Shown one piece after another: positions 57,120-64,000 of a DNA stretch of 64,000 nt. Numbering within the stretch: position 1 is the stretch's first letter; each line of letters begins with the position of its first letter. A program made the translations under genes and the position numbers. Below the pieces are notes generated by a model, which was not told where the DNA came from, searched no databases, and saw only the letters and a list, made by a program, of their open reading frames with translations. This stretch comes from an uncultured Clostridia bacterium (GTDB lineage: Bacteria > Bacillota > Clostridia > Oscillospirales > Acutalibacteraceae). The stretch lies in assembly GCA_937880805.1 (NCBI GenBank), contig CALGRR010000087.1, positions 39,667 to 103,666 of the forward strand, given 5' to 3'.

Positions 57120-57365
57120 TAAAAATTTATCTGTTAAGCTTAAAAAAGGTGCAGTATGCCAATTTAAATGGGACGACTTATGCCGCGGTACCACCCAAAT
57201 TGTGCAAAACTGCACCACTCAATTCCTTTAACGCGGGAAACGCCGCCGTTCATCACGGCAGAGCTAAGAGGCGGCCTTCTTCCGCTTTGATACCTGATAT
57301 TCATCGCAGCAAACAGAATATCTCTCTGAAGGTATACGGAAGATTCTTCCTCATCATCGCTTCAT
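57120..57365 (-). ncRNA. T-box leader of alaS
   Basis: Minus strand leader of about 245 nt. The T-box sequence GGGTGGTACCGCGG (57196-57183) is a full match to the consensus, with UGGU for tRNA ends having discriminator A, as tRNA-Ala has. A terminator follows: GGTGCAGT (57216-57209) pairs with ACTGCACC (57155-57148) across the T-box and is followed by TTTTTT (57147-57142). A long upstream Stem I with a GATATTC/GAATATC helix carries the distal loop CTGCGATG. The specifier lies in the 3' side of Stem I; GCG at 57285-57283 is a candidate Ala codon, uncertain. Confidence 0.9.
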
Positions 57366-57371
57366 ATATTA

Positions 57372-57400
57372 ATTATTTGATTAAATACCGTCGGGCTCAA
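57372..57400 (-). promoter_or_regulatory. Candidate promoter of the alaS T-box transcript
   Basis: Minus strand TTGAGC (57400-57395), 17-nt spacer, AATAAT (57377-57372). It lies in the last codons and stop of the upstream sigma-like gene. Both boxes are imperfect. Confidence 0.4.
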
Positions 57401-59447
57401 GCATATTCATTGAAACCCAGCCGTATTCGCCGTTATATTTTATGCAAAGCCATTTTTTGCCGTTTTCAGCCGATTTGATTGCATAGCCTTCAACTATATC
57501 GCCCTCGGAAAGCTCGCCGAGAAGATCATAATCCGAGCCTGCATCGCTTCTTACATTTGCACCGTCTTCGCTGATAACAACAAATCTGCCCTCTGCGGGT
57601 TCATCTGCATTTGGAACATCGGAAGGAGCATTCTGAACGGTTATATTAACACCTGCAAAAGAATTGATTGCATTACCCGTAAGAATAACGCCCCAGATGC
57701 CTGCCTTGCAGGCAATGAACACGCCGTTTTTGCCGGGAAGAATGTTGCTGTATTCAAACTCAGCCATAATATCGTTATCAAGATTGATTATGCCCATCAT
57801 TCCGTCTTTCTTAACGGGAATAAGACCGTTATCCGATACGGGTCGGCAATAATCGCAGGATGAAGCCTCGTAGCTTTCAAGGTCATTTACAGCTTCATAC
57901 TGATACTTGATAACTCTCTTATCTTTATCTTCGCTTACATAACCCCAAAGGCCGTCTTTTTTCGCAGCTGCATAGCCGTTGAAATAGCGGTCACGCTCAT
58001 CATATGAGGTATTGCCGAGGGGGTCAGCCTCAACACCGTGGGAACCGTGAGGAATATCGGAAACCGTAACAACGCCGTTGTTTACGCTGAATTCATAATT
58101 CTGATTGCCGATTACAACAAGGCTGTGATAGCTGTTTCTGCCGGTGTAATCCTTGCCGTTTCCGCAGCGAACAAAGCCGTCATAATTAGGCTGAAGAATA
58201 ACATTGCCTTCATAATCGATAAGGCCGTATTTTCCGGTTGTTACCGATTTGAATACTGCACAGTTTTCATCAAGATATTCAATCTCGCTGCACTCTTCAA
58301 ATCCGCCCGCAACCCACTTTGATGTTGCGGCAACCTTATTTTCATCTGTTGTTGATTTATCGGGGATATTGGAAGGATCATCGTTATTGTTTGAAACAAT
58401 CTTGCCGATTCCGAAGCACAGAACAATAAGGGCAAGAACTGCCGCAACAACAATAATTATTGTTTTTTTGTTTAACGGTGCCTTCTTTTTAGGCTGCGAC
58501 GATACGCTTTCGTGATTCCGTGACATAAACGGCTCATTCGACGGAATATTAACCGACGGTGCCTTGAATTCGGGCACAACCGCCTCTGATTTCTCTTCGG
58601 CAGCAACTTCCGTTTCTTCCTCTGTTTCGGCTGCGGGAGCAGAAGCACTCAATATTTCATTGATTTTCTGCTTGAAATCAAGAACATTATCGGGCTGTGA
58701 GGGCTGCTCGGGAGCCTGCTCCTGAATCTTCTCTTCAACAGCAGCTTCTTTTTCTTCAAAAACTGCAGGTGCAGCTGCAACGGGTCTTGAATTTTCATAT
58801 GCATCTATTGCATAAATAAAAATATCTCTGACCGCAGAATTTTCAATTTTTGTTTCTACTGCAAGCTTCTGGAAAATCTTTGTAAGAACGGGTAATGTTC
58901 CAGATAAATCGGAAGGTGCCGCATCAATACCTGAAAGAGAAAGAATCTCTGCTCTGGCTTTTCCGAGAAGTGCATTTGCCGTGCTCTCGGAAACTGCGAG
59001 AAACTTTGCAATGGCGGGAACGGGCATACCGTTATTATAATGAAGAATTATTGCGGTTTTAAGCTCGGGTTTGAGGGACGAAACCGCTTTATCGATAATT
59101 TCGATTTTTTCATCACTTTCAAGAACATCCTCGGGAAGGAATTCCGAAGACATTTCACGGGCACCCGCATCGGCATCATCATATACAAACTTAACGCCTT
59201 CTTTATATACGGCAGCAACATTCTGCTTCATCCATATTTCAAAAGCCTCGGGCTTTTTGAGTTTATCTATGTTGCTGAATGCTCTGGCGTAAGCGGCTTT
59301 GGTTATGTTGATTGCCTGCTCCTCAACGGTGCAGAGCTTTGTTGCGAGAAAATATGAGCCTTTAAGGGTTTTTGAGTAGAGCTTAGCCATTGCATCGGTA
59401 TCGCCGTTTGCAGCAGCGTTGACATACTGAATTATATTCTCACTCAC
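57381..59447 (-). CDS. Membrane-tethered ECF sigma-factor-like protein with WG repeats and SH3 domain
   Basis: 688 residues with a remarkable layout. Residues ~7-90 look like sigma70 region 2 (ANGDTDAMAKLYSKTLKG ... FEIWMKQNV) and ~112-170 like region 4 (SLKPELKTAIILHYNNGMPV, IAKFLAVSESTANALLGKAR), i.e. an ECF sigma. An acidic Pro/Ala/Glu linker (~175-325) leads to a single membrane helix at ~329-349. Outside the cell come WG-type repeats (GKYGLIDYEGNVILQPNYD at ~405; KKDGLWGYV at ~496; KKDGMMGIINLDND at ~547; KAGIWGVI at ~581) and an SH3b domain (~620-686, GANVRSDAGSDYDLLGELSE ... EYGWVSMNML). GTG start at 59447 with GGAGTGG. Function is inferred: a tethered sensor, perhaps of the cell wall. 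Confidence 0.75.
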   Translation of the reverse strand: MSENIIQYVNAAANGDTDAMAKLYSKTLKGSYFLATKLCTVEEQAINITKAAYARAFSNIDKLKKPEAFEIWMKQNVAAVYKEGVKFVYDDADAGAREMSSEFLPEDVLESDEKIEIIDKAVSSLKPELKTAIILHYNNGMPVPAIAKFLAVSESTANALLGKARAEILSLSGIDAAPSDLSGTLPVLTKIFQKLAVETKIENSAVRDIFIYAIDAYENSRPVAAAPAVFEEKEAAVEEKIQEQAPEQPSQPDNVLDFKQKINEILSASAPAAETEEETEVAAEEKSEAVVPEFKAPSVNIPSNEPFMSRNHESVSSQPKKKAPLNKKTIIIVVAAVLALIVLCFGIGKIVSNNNDDPSNIPDKSTTDENKVAATSKWVAGGFEECSEIEYLDENCAVFKSVTTGKYGLIDYEGNVILQPNYDGFVRCGNGKDYTGRNSYHSLVVIGNQNYEFSVNNGVVTVSDIPHGSHGVEADPLGNTSYDERDRYFNGYAAAKKDGLWGYVSEDKDKRVIKYQYEAVNDLESYEASSCDYCRPVSDNGLIPVKKDGMMGIINLDNDIMAEFEYSNILPGKNGVFIACKAGIWGVILTGNAINSFAGVNITVQNAPSDVPNADEPAEGRFVVISEDGANVRSDAGSDYDLLGELSEGDIVEGYAIKSAENGKKWLCIKYNGEYGWVSMNMLEPDGI

Positions 59448-59513
59448 TTATATTCCACTCCAATCGTTTTTCTGTAACAAGCCAAACTTTGACTATATAA
59501 TACATTCTTATAA

Positions 59514-59542
59514 ATAATATACCATATTTATTAAAATGTCAA
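59514..59542 (-). promoter_or_regulatory. Promoter of the tethered sigma-like gene
   Basis: Minus strand TTGACA (59542-59537), 17 nt, TATTAT (59519-59514). It is independent of sigE, which ends at 59580. No autoregulatory ECF-type promoter was recognised. Confidence 0.7.
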
Positions 59543-59579
59543 TACATCAACAACCGAAAGTGCAAGATATTGTGTCAAG

Positions 59580-60281
59580 CTAAATTTCTCTTTTTATTTT
59601 CTCAATTATTCTTTTTTCAAGCCTTGAAATATAGCTTTGCGAGATTCCGAGGGCATCCGCAACTTCTTTCTGAGTGAATTCTCTTCCGCCGCCTATTCCG
59701 AATCTCATTGTCATTATCATTTTTTCTCTTTTATTCAGCGAGTTTACAGCCTTATAAAGCCTTAATCTTTCATCATCACTTTCCAAATCTCTGTATATCT
59801 CGTCAGGTTCACTTCCGAGAACGTCGGAAAGCAAAAGCTCGTTTCCGTCCCAATCAACATTAAGCGGTTCATAAAATGAAACTTCAGCTTTTGCGGGATT
59901 GCTTTTTCTAAGATACATAAGTATTTCGTTTTCGATGCATCTCGAAGCATAGGTTGCAAGCTTTATGTTTTTTGAAATTCTGAAAGTGTTTACAGCTTTA
60001 ATCAACCCGAGCGTTCCTATGGATATTAAATCTTCTATGGGTATTCCCGTATTTTCAAATTTTTTTGCAATATAAACAACCAACCTTAAATTATGGACTA
60101 TAAGCTCTTCTCTTGCTTCCTTATCCCCTTTTTCGTGCTTTTCAAGATAATAAAGCTCTTTTTCTTTTGACAGAGGCGGCGGCAGGGTTTCGGGGCCGTT
60201 TATGTAGTCAACTTCTATTTCAAGTATTTTTGACTTTATTTGAATTATAAAATTCCTGAGTCTGTTCAATATGCTTTTCAA
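59580..60281 (-). CDS. sigE: RNA polymerase sporulation sigma factor SigE
   Basis: 233 residues; mother-cell sigma-E with an N-terminal pro-sequence ([20 protein letters not shown]) that is removed by SpoIIGA. Region 2 [20 protein letters not shown], region 2.4 [20 protein letters not shown] and region 4 [24 protein letters not shown] start at 60281 with AAAGGAGA 6 nt upstream. Follows its protease gene spoIIGA by 20 nt. Confirms that the organism can sporulate. Confidence 0.95.
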   Translation of the reverse strand: MKSILNRLRNFIIQIKSKILEIEVDYINGPETLPPPLSKEKELYYLEKHEKGDKEAREELIVHNLRLVVYIAKKFENTGIPIEDLISIGTLGLIKAVNTFRISKNIKLATYASRCIENEILMYLRKSNPAKAEVSFYEPLNVDWDGNELLLSDVLGSEPDEIYRDLESDDERLRLYKAVNSLNKREKMIMTMRFGIGGGREFTQKEVADALGISQSYISRLEKRIIEKIKREI

Positions 60282-60301
60282 GATTTATCTCCTTTCGGTT
60301 T

Positions 60302-61144
60302 TTATGTGCTTAACTCATTCAGAAAGGCTGTGCCCAGCAAAACGGAATAATCCGATGAAACAATCTTTTTATCCGAAACCGCAAGGTAAACATCATTTAT
60401 CTCAACGGTTTTTCCGCAGCTGATAACATTAACCTTTTCAAGCAAAAAAGCGGGAAGTGCACCGCTTGAACTTATTGTTGAAAACGGAATCAGCCTGAAA
60501 TTTTTAAGCTCACTTATATCGCATTTATCAGGAAGGATTTTAGCAGCCGTGTTCTTTTCGGCAACAATTACAGGCTTGCCCGAAAACAGCTCTCTGAGCG
60601 TGTTTCCCGTATCCAGCAAGGCTTTTGCATTAACCGATTTGTTTTCGTAAAAAAGCTCAACTTCATAAATCAGCTTATTGACCGCACGGTTTGAAACAAG
60701 ACGGGAAATCAAAGAAATAATAATATAACAAATAACCGCCGATATAACTAATGTTATAAAATTCAGGTCAAAATAAATCACTCCGTTTTTTATCAGAATT
60801 TCTTCTGTTGAAAATAAGAGCTTGAACGCAAGCATTATGCCTGCAAAAGAAAAATTACAAATAAAAAATGCAGCAGAATATCTTATGAAATCTTTAAGCT
60901 TCCGGGTGTTGAATGCAACAAAAACCATCAAGGAAAGAAAAACAAGCTTAATTAAAAGATTGAGAATCAGCGGTATGTTTTCAATGAATATAATCAGCGA
61001 AAAAAAACCGCCCGAAAGCGATGATATAAGAAAACGTGCTGTACTGTGTTTAATCGAAAAAAAAGCGGAAACTGCTCTTAACAGCAAATAATTAACAATA
61101 AAATTGACCGCAACAAGAATATCGGCATAAATAACCGTGTTCAT
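60302..61144 (-). CDS. spoIIGA: Sporulation sigma-E processing peptidase SpoIIGA
   Basis: 280 residues. Five membrane helices in the N-terminal half (YADILVAVNFIVNYLLLRAV onward to ~150), then a pepsin-like single domain with the catalytic Asp motif ALLDTGNTLRELFSG. It cleaves pro-sigma-E after activation by the forespore protein SpoIIR. Operon with sigE as in all endospore formers. Confidence 0.95.
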   Translation of the reverse strand: MNTVIYADILVAVNFIVNYLLLRAVSAFFSIKHSTARFLISSLSGGFFSLIIFIENIPLILNLLIKLVFLSLMVFVAFNTRKLKDFIRYSAAFFICNFSFAGIMLAFKLLFSTEEILIKNGVIYFDLNFITLVISAVICYIIISLISRLVSNRAVNKLIYEVELFYENKSVNAKALLDTGNTLRELFSGKPVIVAEKNTAAKILPDKCDISELKNFRLIPFSTISSSGALPAFLLEKVNVISCGKTVEINDVYLAVSDKKIVSSDYSVLLGTAFLNELST

Positions 61145-61164
61145 TCAATCACCCCATATGCTGT

Positions 61165-61199
61165 ATTATAAGCCTCATTTAATCGTTAATTTTGTCGTT
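61165..61199 (-). promoter_or_regulatory. Candidate spoIIGA promoter with Spo0A-like site
   Basis: Minus strand TATAAT (61170-61165) lies ahead of spoIIGA. About 20 nt upstream is AACGACA (matching five of seven positions of the reverse Spo0A box). In Bacillus the spoIIG promoter uses sigma-A with Spo0A boxes at the -35 region, so the layout fits, but the match is weak. Confidence 0.35.
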
Positions 61200-61226
61200 T
61201 CTGCAGAGAAAAATAAAACTTTTCTA

Positions 61227-61255
61227 TTGAATATCGCTCTATATAAGTATATAAT
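61227..61255 (+). promoter_or_regulatory. Promoter of the PHP gene
   Basis: TTGAAT (61227-61232), 17 nt, TATAAT (61250-61255), then GAGGAGG before the ATG at 61282. Confidence 0.65.
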
Positions 61256-61281
61256 GGATTAGTATATGAGGAGGTTTAAAT

Positions 61282-61953
61282 ATGAAATATCTTTATGATA
61301 CTCACGTTCATACAAAAGAATCAAGCAAATGCGGTGAAACCTGTGCAGCCGATATTGTTGCAAGATATAAATCGCTCGGATATGACGGCATCTGTATAAC
61401 TGACCACATTCACACAAGCGGATTTAACTGGCTTGGCGGTGCTACATATGATGAGCAGGTTGAAAACTGGCTCAAGGGCTACCGCACAGCAAAAGCGTTT
61501 GAAGATGAAAATTTTACCGTTATACTCGGAATGGAGCTTCGTTTCAAAGAAAACGACAATGATTATCTTGTTTTCGGATTTGATGAAGAATTTCTTCACA
61601 GTATGGATCTTGCAAATATTGAAACGCTTGAGGATTTTGCACCCATAGCAAAGAAAAACAATCTTGTTGTTATTCAGGCACATCCCTTCAGAGAAGGAAT
61701 GACCATTAAAAATCCCGACCTTGTTGACGGATTTGAGGTTTATAACGGTCACGGCGGACACGATTCAAGAAACCCCATTGCCCGTGCGTGGGCAGAAAGA
61801 TTTTCAAAGCTTATGACTTCGGGCTCGGATTTTCACTACGTTTCCGAAAAAGAGCACGGAGGCATATATTTTGAAGAAAGGCTCCTCACCTCAAGGCAGG
61901 TTGCGGATGCAATACTCAAGAAAAATTATACACTTAAAAACATAACCGAATAA
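61282..61953 (+). CDS. PHP-domain phosphoesterase
   Basis: 223 residues. The PHP metal motif DTHVHTKESSKCGETCAADI at the start, a second His cluster CITDHIHTSGFNW, and GSDFHYVSEKE near the end, as in histidinol-phosphatase-like and RNA/DNA 3'-5' exonuclease-like proteins. Substrate unknown. GAGGAGG 7 nt before the ATG. Divergent from spoIIGA. Confidence 0.9.
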   Translation: MKYLYDTHVHTKESSKCGETCAADIVARYKSLGYDGICITDHIHTSGFNWLGGATYDEQVENWLKGYRTAKAFEDENFTVILGMELRFKENDNDYLVFGFDEEFLHSMDLANIETLEDFAPIAKKNNLVVIQAHPFREGMTIKNPDLVDGFEVYNGHGGHDSRNPIARAWAERFSKLMTSGSDFHYVSEKEHGGIYFEERLLTSRQVADAILKKNYTLKNITE

Positions 61954-61954
61954 C

Positions 61955-61983
61955 TTGTATTTTTACTATTTTTATGTTATAAT
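61955..61983 (+). promoter_or_regulatory. Promoter of the aldo/keto reductase gene
   Basis: TTGTAT (61955-61960), 17 nt, TATAAT (61978-61983), leader of about 22 nt before GGGAG and ATG at 62013. Confidence 0.6.
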
Positions 61984-62012
61984 TTTATAACTTTATTTTT
62001 GGGAGAAATAAA

Positions 62013-63125
62013 ATGAAATACAGAAGATTGGGAAAAACCAACGAAAACGTTTCCGTGCTCGGCTTCGGCTGTATGCGTCTTCCGACCTTGAACGGTGAAG
62101 ACGGAAACATAGACATTGAAAAATCCGTTGAAATGGTTCGCTATGCTATTGACAACGGAGTAAATTACCTTGACACCGCATTTTTCTATCACAGCGGAAA
62201 CAGCGAAAAATTTGTTGCAAAAGTTATTAAAGACGGCTACAGAGAAAAAGCTTTTGTGGCAACAAAGCTTCCGCTTGGAAATGTTAACTGTGAAGAAGAT
62301 GGTGAAAAGCTTTTTTACGAACAGCTTGAAAAGCTTGAAACGGACTATGTTGATTTTTATCTGCTTCACGCCGTGAATAACGACAGCTGGGAAAACCGTG
62401 TTGTTAAGTTTGGTATTATTCCTAAAATTGAAAAGCTTAAAGCTGAAGGTAAAATCAGACATTTCGGTTTTTCTTTCCACGATGACCTTGAAGTTTTCAA
62501 AAAGATTATTGATTCGTATGACGGCTTTGAGTTCTGCCAGATACAGCTTAATTATGTTGATACGGATTATCAGGCAGGAATTGAAGGTCTTGAATATGCT
62601 GCCTCAAAGGGTCTCGGCGTTATTGTTATGGAACCCCTTCTCGGCGGCAAGCTTGCATCGCCCGCAGAGAGTGTTGGCAGCATTCTTGATAAATCCAAAG
62701 CTCCCGTTGAATGGGCATTTGATTTTCTCTGGAACAGAAAAGAGGTTTCAATGCTGTTAAGCGGTATGGGTTCAATGGATATGGTCAAGGATAATATCGG
62801 ATATGCCGATAATGCTGAGGCTGATATGCTTTCCGAAAGCGAAGAGGAAATGTTTAAAAAAGCAAAAAAAGCTTTTGATGAGCTGACGCTTATTCCCTGC
62901 ACGGGCTGTGAATACTGTATGCCCTGCCCGGAAGGCGTTCTTATTCCGAAGGTATTTTCGGCTTATAATACGGTTGCAACCGCAAGCAGAAGATATGTTA
63001 AAGAAATATTCCCCGATATTGAAGAAAACACTCTTCTTTGCAAAAAGTGCGGAAAATGTGAAAAAGCCTGCCCCCAGCACATTCAGATTGCAGATATGCT
63101 CCGACAGGTAAGAAATAAATTTTAA
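62013..63125 (+). CDS. Aldo/keto reductase with C-terminal 4Fe-4S ferredoxin domain
   Basis: 370 residues. N-terminal aldo/keto reductase barrel with catalytic Asp/Tyr region LDTAFFYHSGNSEKFVAKVI, Lys in VATKLPLGN and His in DFYLLHAV; a C-terminal extension has CTGCEYCMPCPEGV and CKKCGKCEKACP, two cysteine sets fitting Fe-S clusters. Such enzymes are common in anaerobic Clostridia and probably reduce carbonyls with electrons from ferredoxin; substrate unknown. GGGAG precedes the ATG; the SGNH gene follows after 13 nt. Confidence 0.92.
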   Translation: MKYRRLGKTNENVSVLGFGCMRLPTLNGEDGNIDIEKSVEMVRYAIDNGVNYLDTAFFYHSGNSEKFVAKVIKDGYREKAFVATKLPLGNVNCEEDGEKLFYEQLEKLETDYVDFYLLHAVNNDSWENRVVKFGIIPKIEKLKAEGKIRHFGFSFHDDLEVFKKIIDSYDGFEFCQIQLNYVDTDYQAGIEGLEYAASKGLGVIVMEPLLGGKLASPAESVGSILDKSKAPVEWAFDFLWNRKEVSMLLSGMGSMDMVKDNIGYADNAEADMLSESEEEMFKKAKKAFDELTLIPCTGCEYCMPCPEGVLIPKVFSAYNTVATASRRYVKEIFPDIEENTLLCKKCGKCEKACPQHIQIADMLRQVRNKF

Positions 63126-63138
63126 AGAAGGTTTTGAA

Positions 63139-63483
63139 ATGAAAATTTTATTTCAGGGAGATTCAATCACCGATGCTGGCAGAGACCGAAGCGATCCTCA
63201 CGAATTAGGAAATGGCTACCCTCTCTATGCCGCAAAATTCATCAGGGAGGAGCACCCCGAAACAGATTTTGAGTTCATCAATCTCGGAATCAGCGGAGAT
63301 CAGACAAAGGATTTGGTTGAACGACTTCAGAGCGATTTTATCGACATTAATCCCGATATTGTATCAATCCACATCGGTGTTAACGATACCTGGCATCACG
63401 CCGAAAACAGAGATTGGCTTGATAACAGCGTTTTTGAAGCACAGTACCGCAAAGTGCTTTCTGAAATCAAAGAAAAAACAAAT
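63139..63483 (+). pseudogene. SGNH/GDSL hydrolase, cut off after ~115 residues
   Basis: N-terminal half of an SGNH esterase/lipase: block I FQGDSITDAGRDRSDP, Gly block NLGISGDQTKDL and Asn block HIGVNDTW. The family needs about 200 residues with a C-terminal D-x-x-H. Around 63468-63483 the family similarity stops at SEIKEKTNS and the frame runs on in foreign sequence to a stop at 63585. The A-rich junction and change of codon use indicate a break, either a rearrangement or an assembly join. Confidence 0.8.
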
Positions 63484-63648
63484 AGCAATCACATTAGGGA
63501 TAATGTGCCTATTATTAGTATATGGCATATTTACCCAATTAAAAACAACCAAAAGCCTAGTATCAACAGCAGGAAGCACATATAGAGAAAACGGCTTACG
63601 TGATGAAGTATTAAAAAGGAAAGAACAATATGACCAGATTTATGAACC
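63470..63648 (+). pseudogene. Fragment of a DUF881-family membrane protein gene
   Basis: In a different frame from the SGNH part, the plus strand reads KKKQIAITLGIMCLLLVYGI, then FTQLKTTKSLVSTAGSTYRE and NGLRDEVLKRKEQYDQIYE (shown in pieces). A membrane helix followed by RENGLRDEVLKxKEQYD is the start of a DUF881 protein (YlxX/YlxW-like). Only ~58 residues remain before the reading changes to antisense of the NlpC/P60 gene. Frequent TTA and ATA codons differ from the neighbours. Partial, no start context. Confidence 0.65.
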
Positions 63649-64000
63649 AAATCGCCCGGAAGCATTTCTGATGCGGAAACATGTGACCAAGTTCCGGTTT
63701 GTTTATAAAAACCATCAGCGGAACAATCCCACCCGGATTTTACAATCCTTGCATTCCTTAGTAGTCCTACAACTCCCCCACTACAATCAGCGCCAGAAAT
63801 AGTATATCCGCTTGCCTCCGCTGCTTTTAGCATCATCTCTTTTCGACCGCCGCTAAAATACTGCCTGTAAGCAGATTTGGAAAAATAGGAATCTAGCCTT
63901 GCTTTTGTCATGATGTGTAATTTATCAATATCATCGTAAAGATTAGCTGCCCTAATATAAAAGGAATATGGAAAATCAGAAGGTGCATCTGCATCCCAAG
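63629..64000 (-). CDS. NlpC/P60-type cell-wall hydrolase, partial
   Basis: The minus frame is open to the right edge (gene continues upstream outside the window). It reads MTKARLDSYFSKSAYRQYFS, SGADCSGGVVGLLRNARIV with the catalytic Cys, and SASEMLPGDLVHKSGHI with the GD..H..GH signature of NlpC/P60 endopeptidases, as in phage or conjugative-element lysins. After the GHI at 63629 the natural continuation is lost; the open frame goes on to 63531 through foreign sequence. Probably phage or mobile-element DNA; incomplete at both ends. Confidence 0.72.

Noticed and set aside
57149..57478. 109-codon plus-strand frame across the T-box
   Set aside because: The region is explained by the T-box leader and the end of the sigma-like gene; no ribosome binding site or recognisable product.
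63212..63802. 196-codon plus-strand frame at the right end
   Set aside because: It strings together an SGNH shadow, the real DUF881 fragment and antisense of the NlpC/P60 gene; not a single gene.
1..64000. tRNA, rRNA, CRISPR arrays, insertion sequences, restriction or defence systems
   Set aside because: I looked for cloverleaf-like intergenic sequence, direct repeats with spacers, transposase motifs and defence gene families and saw none; apart from the patchwork right end the window is housekeeping in character.

Overview
The window reads as chromosomal DNA of a low-to-moderate G+C, spore-forming Clostridium-type Firmicute, most like the gut Ruminococcaceae/Oscillospiraceae. The reasons are sporulation genes (spoIIGA-sigE, spoVM, gerW/ytfJ), the Firmicute gene orders miaB-ricA-mutS-mutL and yicC-remA-gmk-rpoZ-priA-def-fmt-rsmB-rlmN-prpC-prkC-rsgA-spoVM, RemA, CdaA/CdaR, a T-box before alaS, and frequent TTG starts behind strong GGAGG-type ribosome binding sites. 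The taxon is inferred; no rRNA is present.

Layout. 1-7.8 kb (minus): mutL (partial), mutS, a RicA/YlbF-type protein, miaB, DUF3006, a secreted or anchored ComEC-like metallohydrolase and a YgiQ-type radical SAM enzyme. 7.8-11.2 kb (minus): tepA-ftsK/spoIIIE. 11.4-13.3 kb (minus): fhs under a ZTP riboswitch with a clear promoter and terminator. 13.4-21.6 kb (plus): a three-gene glycerol-3-phosphate dehydrogenase-like operon, then argF and a carB-dapF gene fusion. 21.7-22.4 kb (minus): an ECF-transporter S component behind a consensus promoter and a terminator-bearing leader.

22.4-46.8 kb (minus): about 29 closely packed genes. They start at a promoter before a lipoprotein gene and run through a two-component system, DUF1385-prmC, a site-2 protease, scpA/scpB, DUF2953-gerW, a D,D-carboxypeptidase, rluB, yicC-remA-gmk-rpoZ, priA-def-fmt, a YugP peptidase, rsmB-rlmN, prpC-prkC-rsgA, a tiny membrane protein, spoVM and DUF3842. 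47-49 kb (minus): cdaA-cdaR. 49.2-57.4 kb (minus): ispF, rnmV, holA, comEC, a PRTase, hit and alaS with its T-box. 57.4-61.1 kb (minus): a membrane-tethered sigma-factor-like fusion protein, sigE and spoIIGA. 61.3-63.5 kb (plus): a PHP phosphoesterase, a ferredoxin-type aldo/keto reductase and a cut-off SGNH hydrolase. The last ~530 bp are a patchwork of unrelated gene fragments (SGNH, DUF881, NlpC/P60), probably a chimeric contig end or a rearrangement.

Most of the window is housekeeping. The points most worth following are the CarB-DapF fusion whose epimerase part lacks the first catalytic cysteine, the one-piece membrane-tethered ECF-sigma/WG-repeat/SH3 protein, the unidentified regulatory leader of the ECF S component, the ComEC with a decayed metallohydrolase domain beside a separate intact ComEC-like hydrolase, and two very small sporulation-region genes (spoVM and a 46-residue membrane peptide). 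I saw no tRNA or rRNA genes, CRISPR arrays, insertion sequences or origin. No gene-free stretch exceeds 300 bases: the longest are 57085-57380 (T-box leader) and the divergent 13076-13448 region (fhs riboswitch and two promoters).
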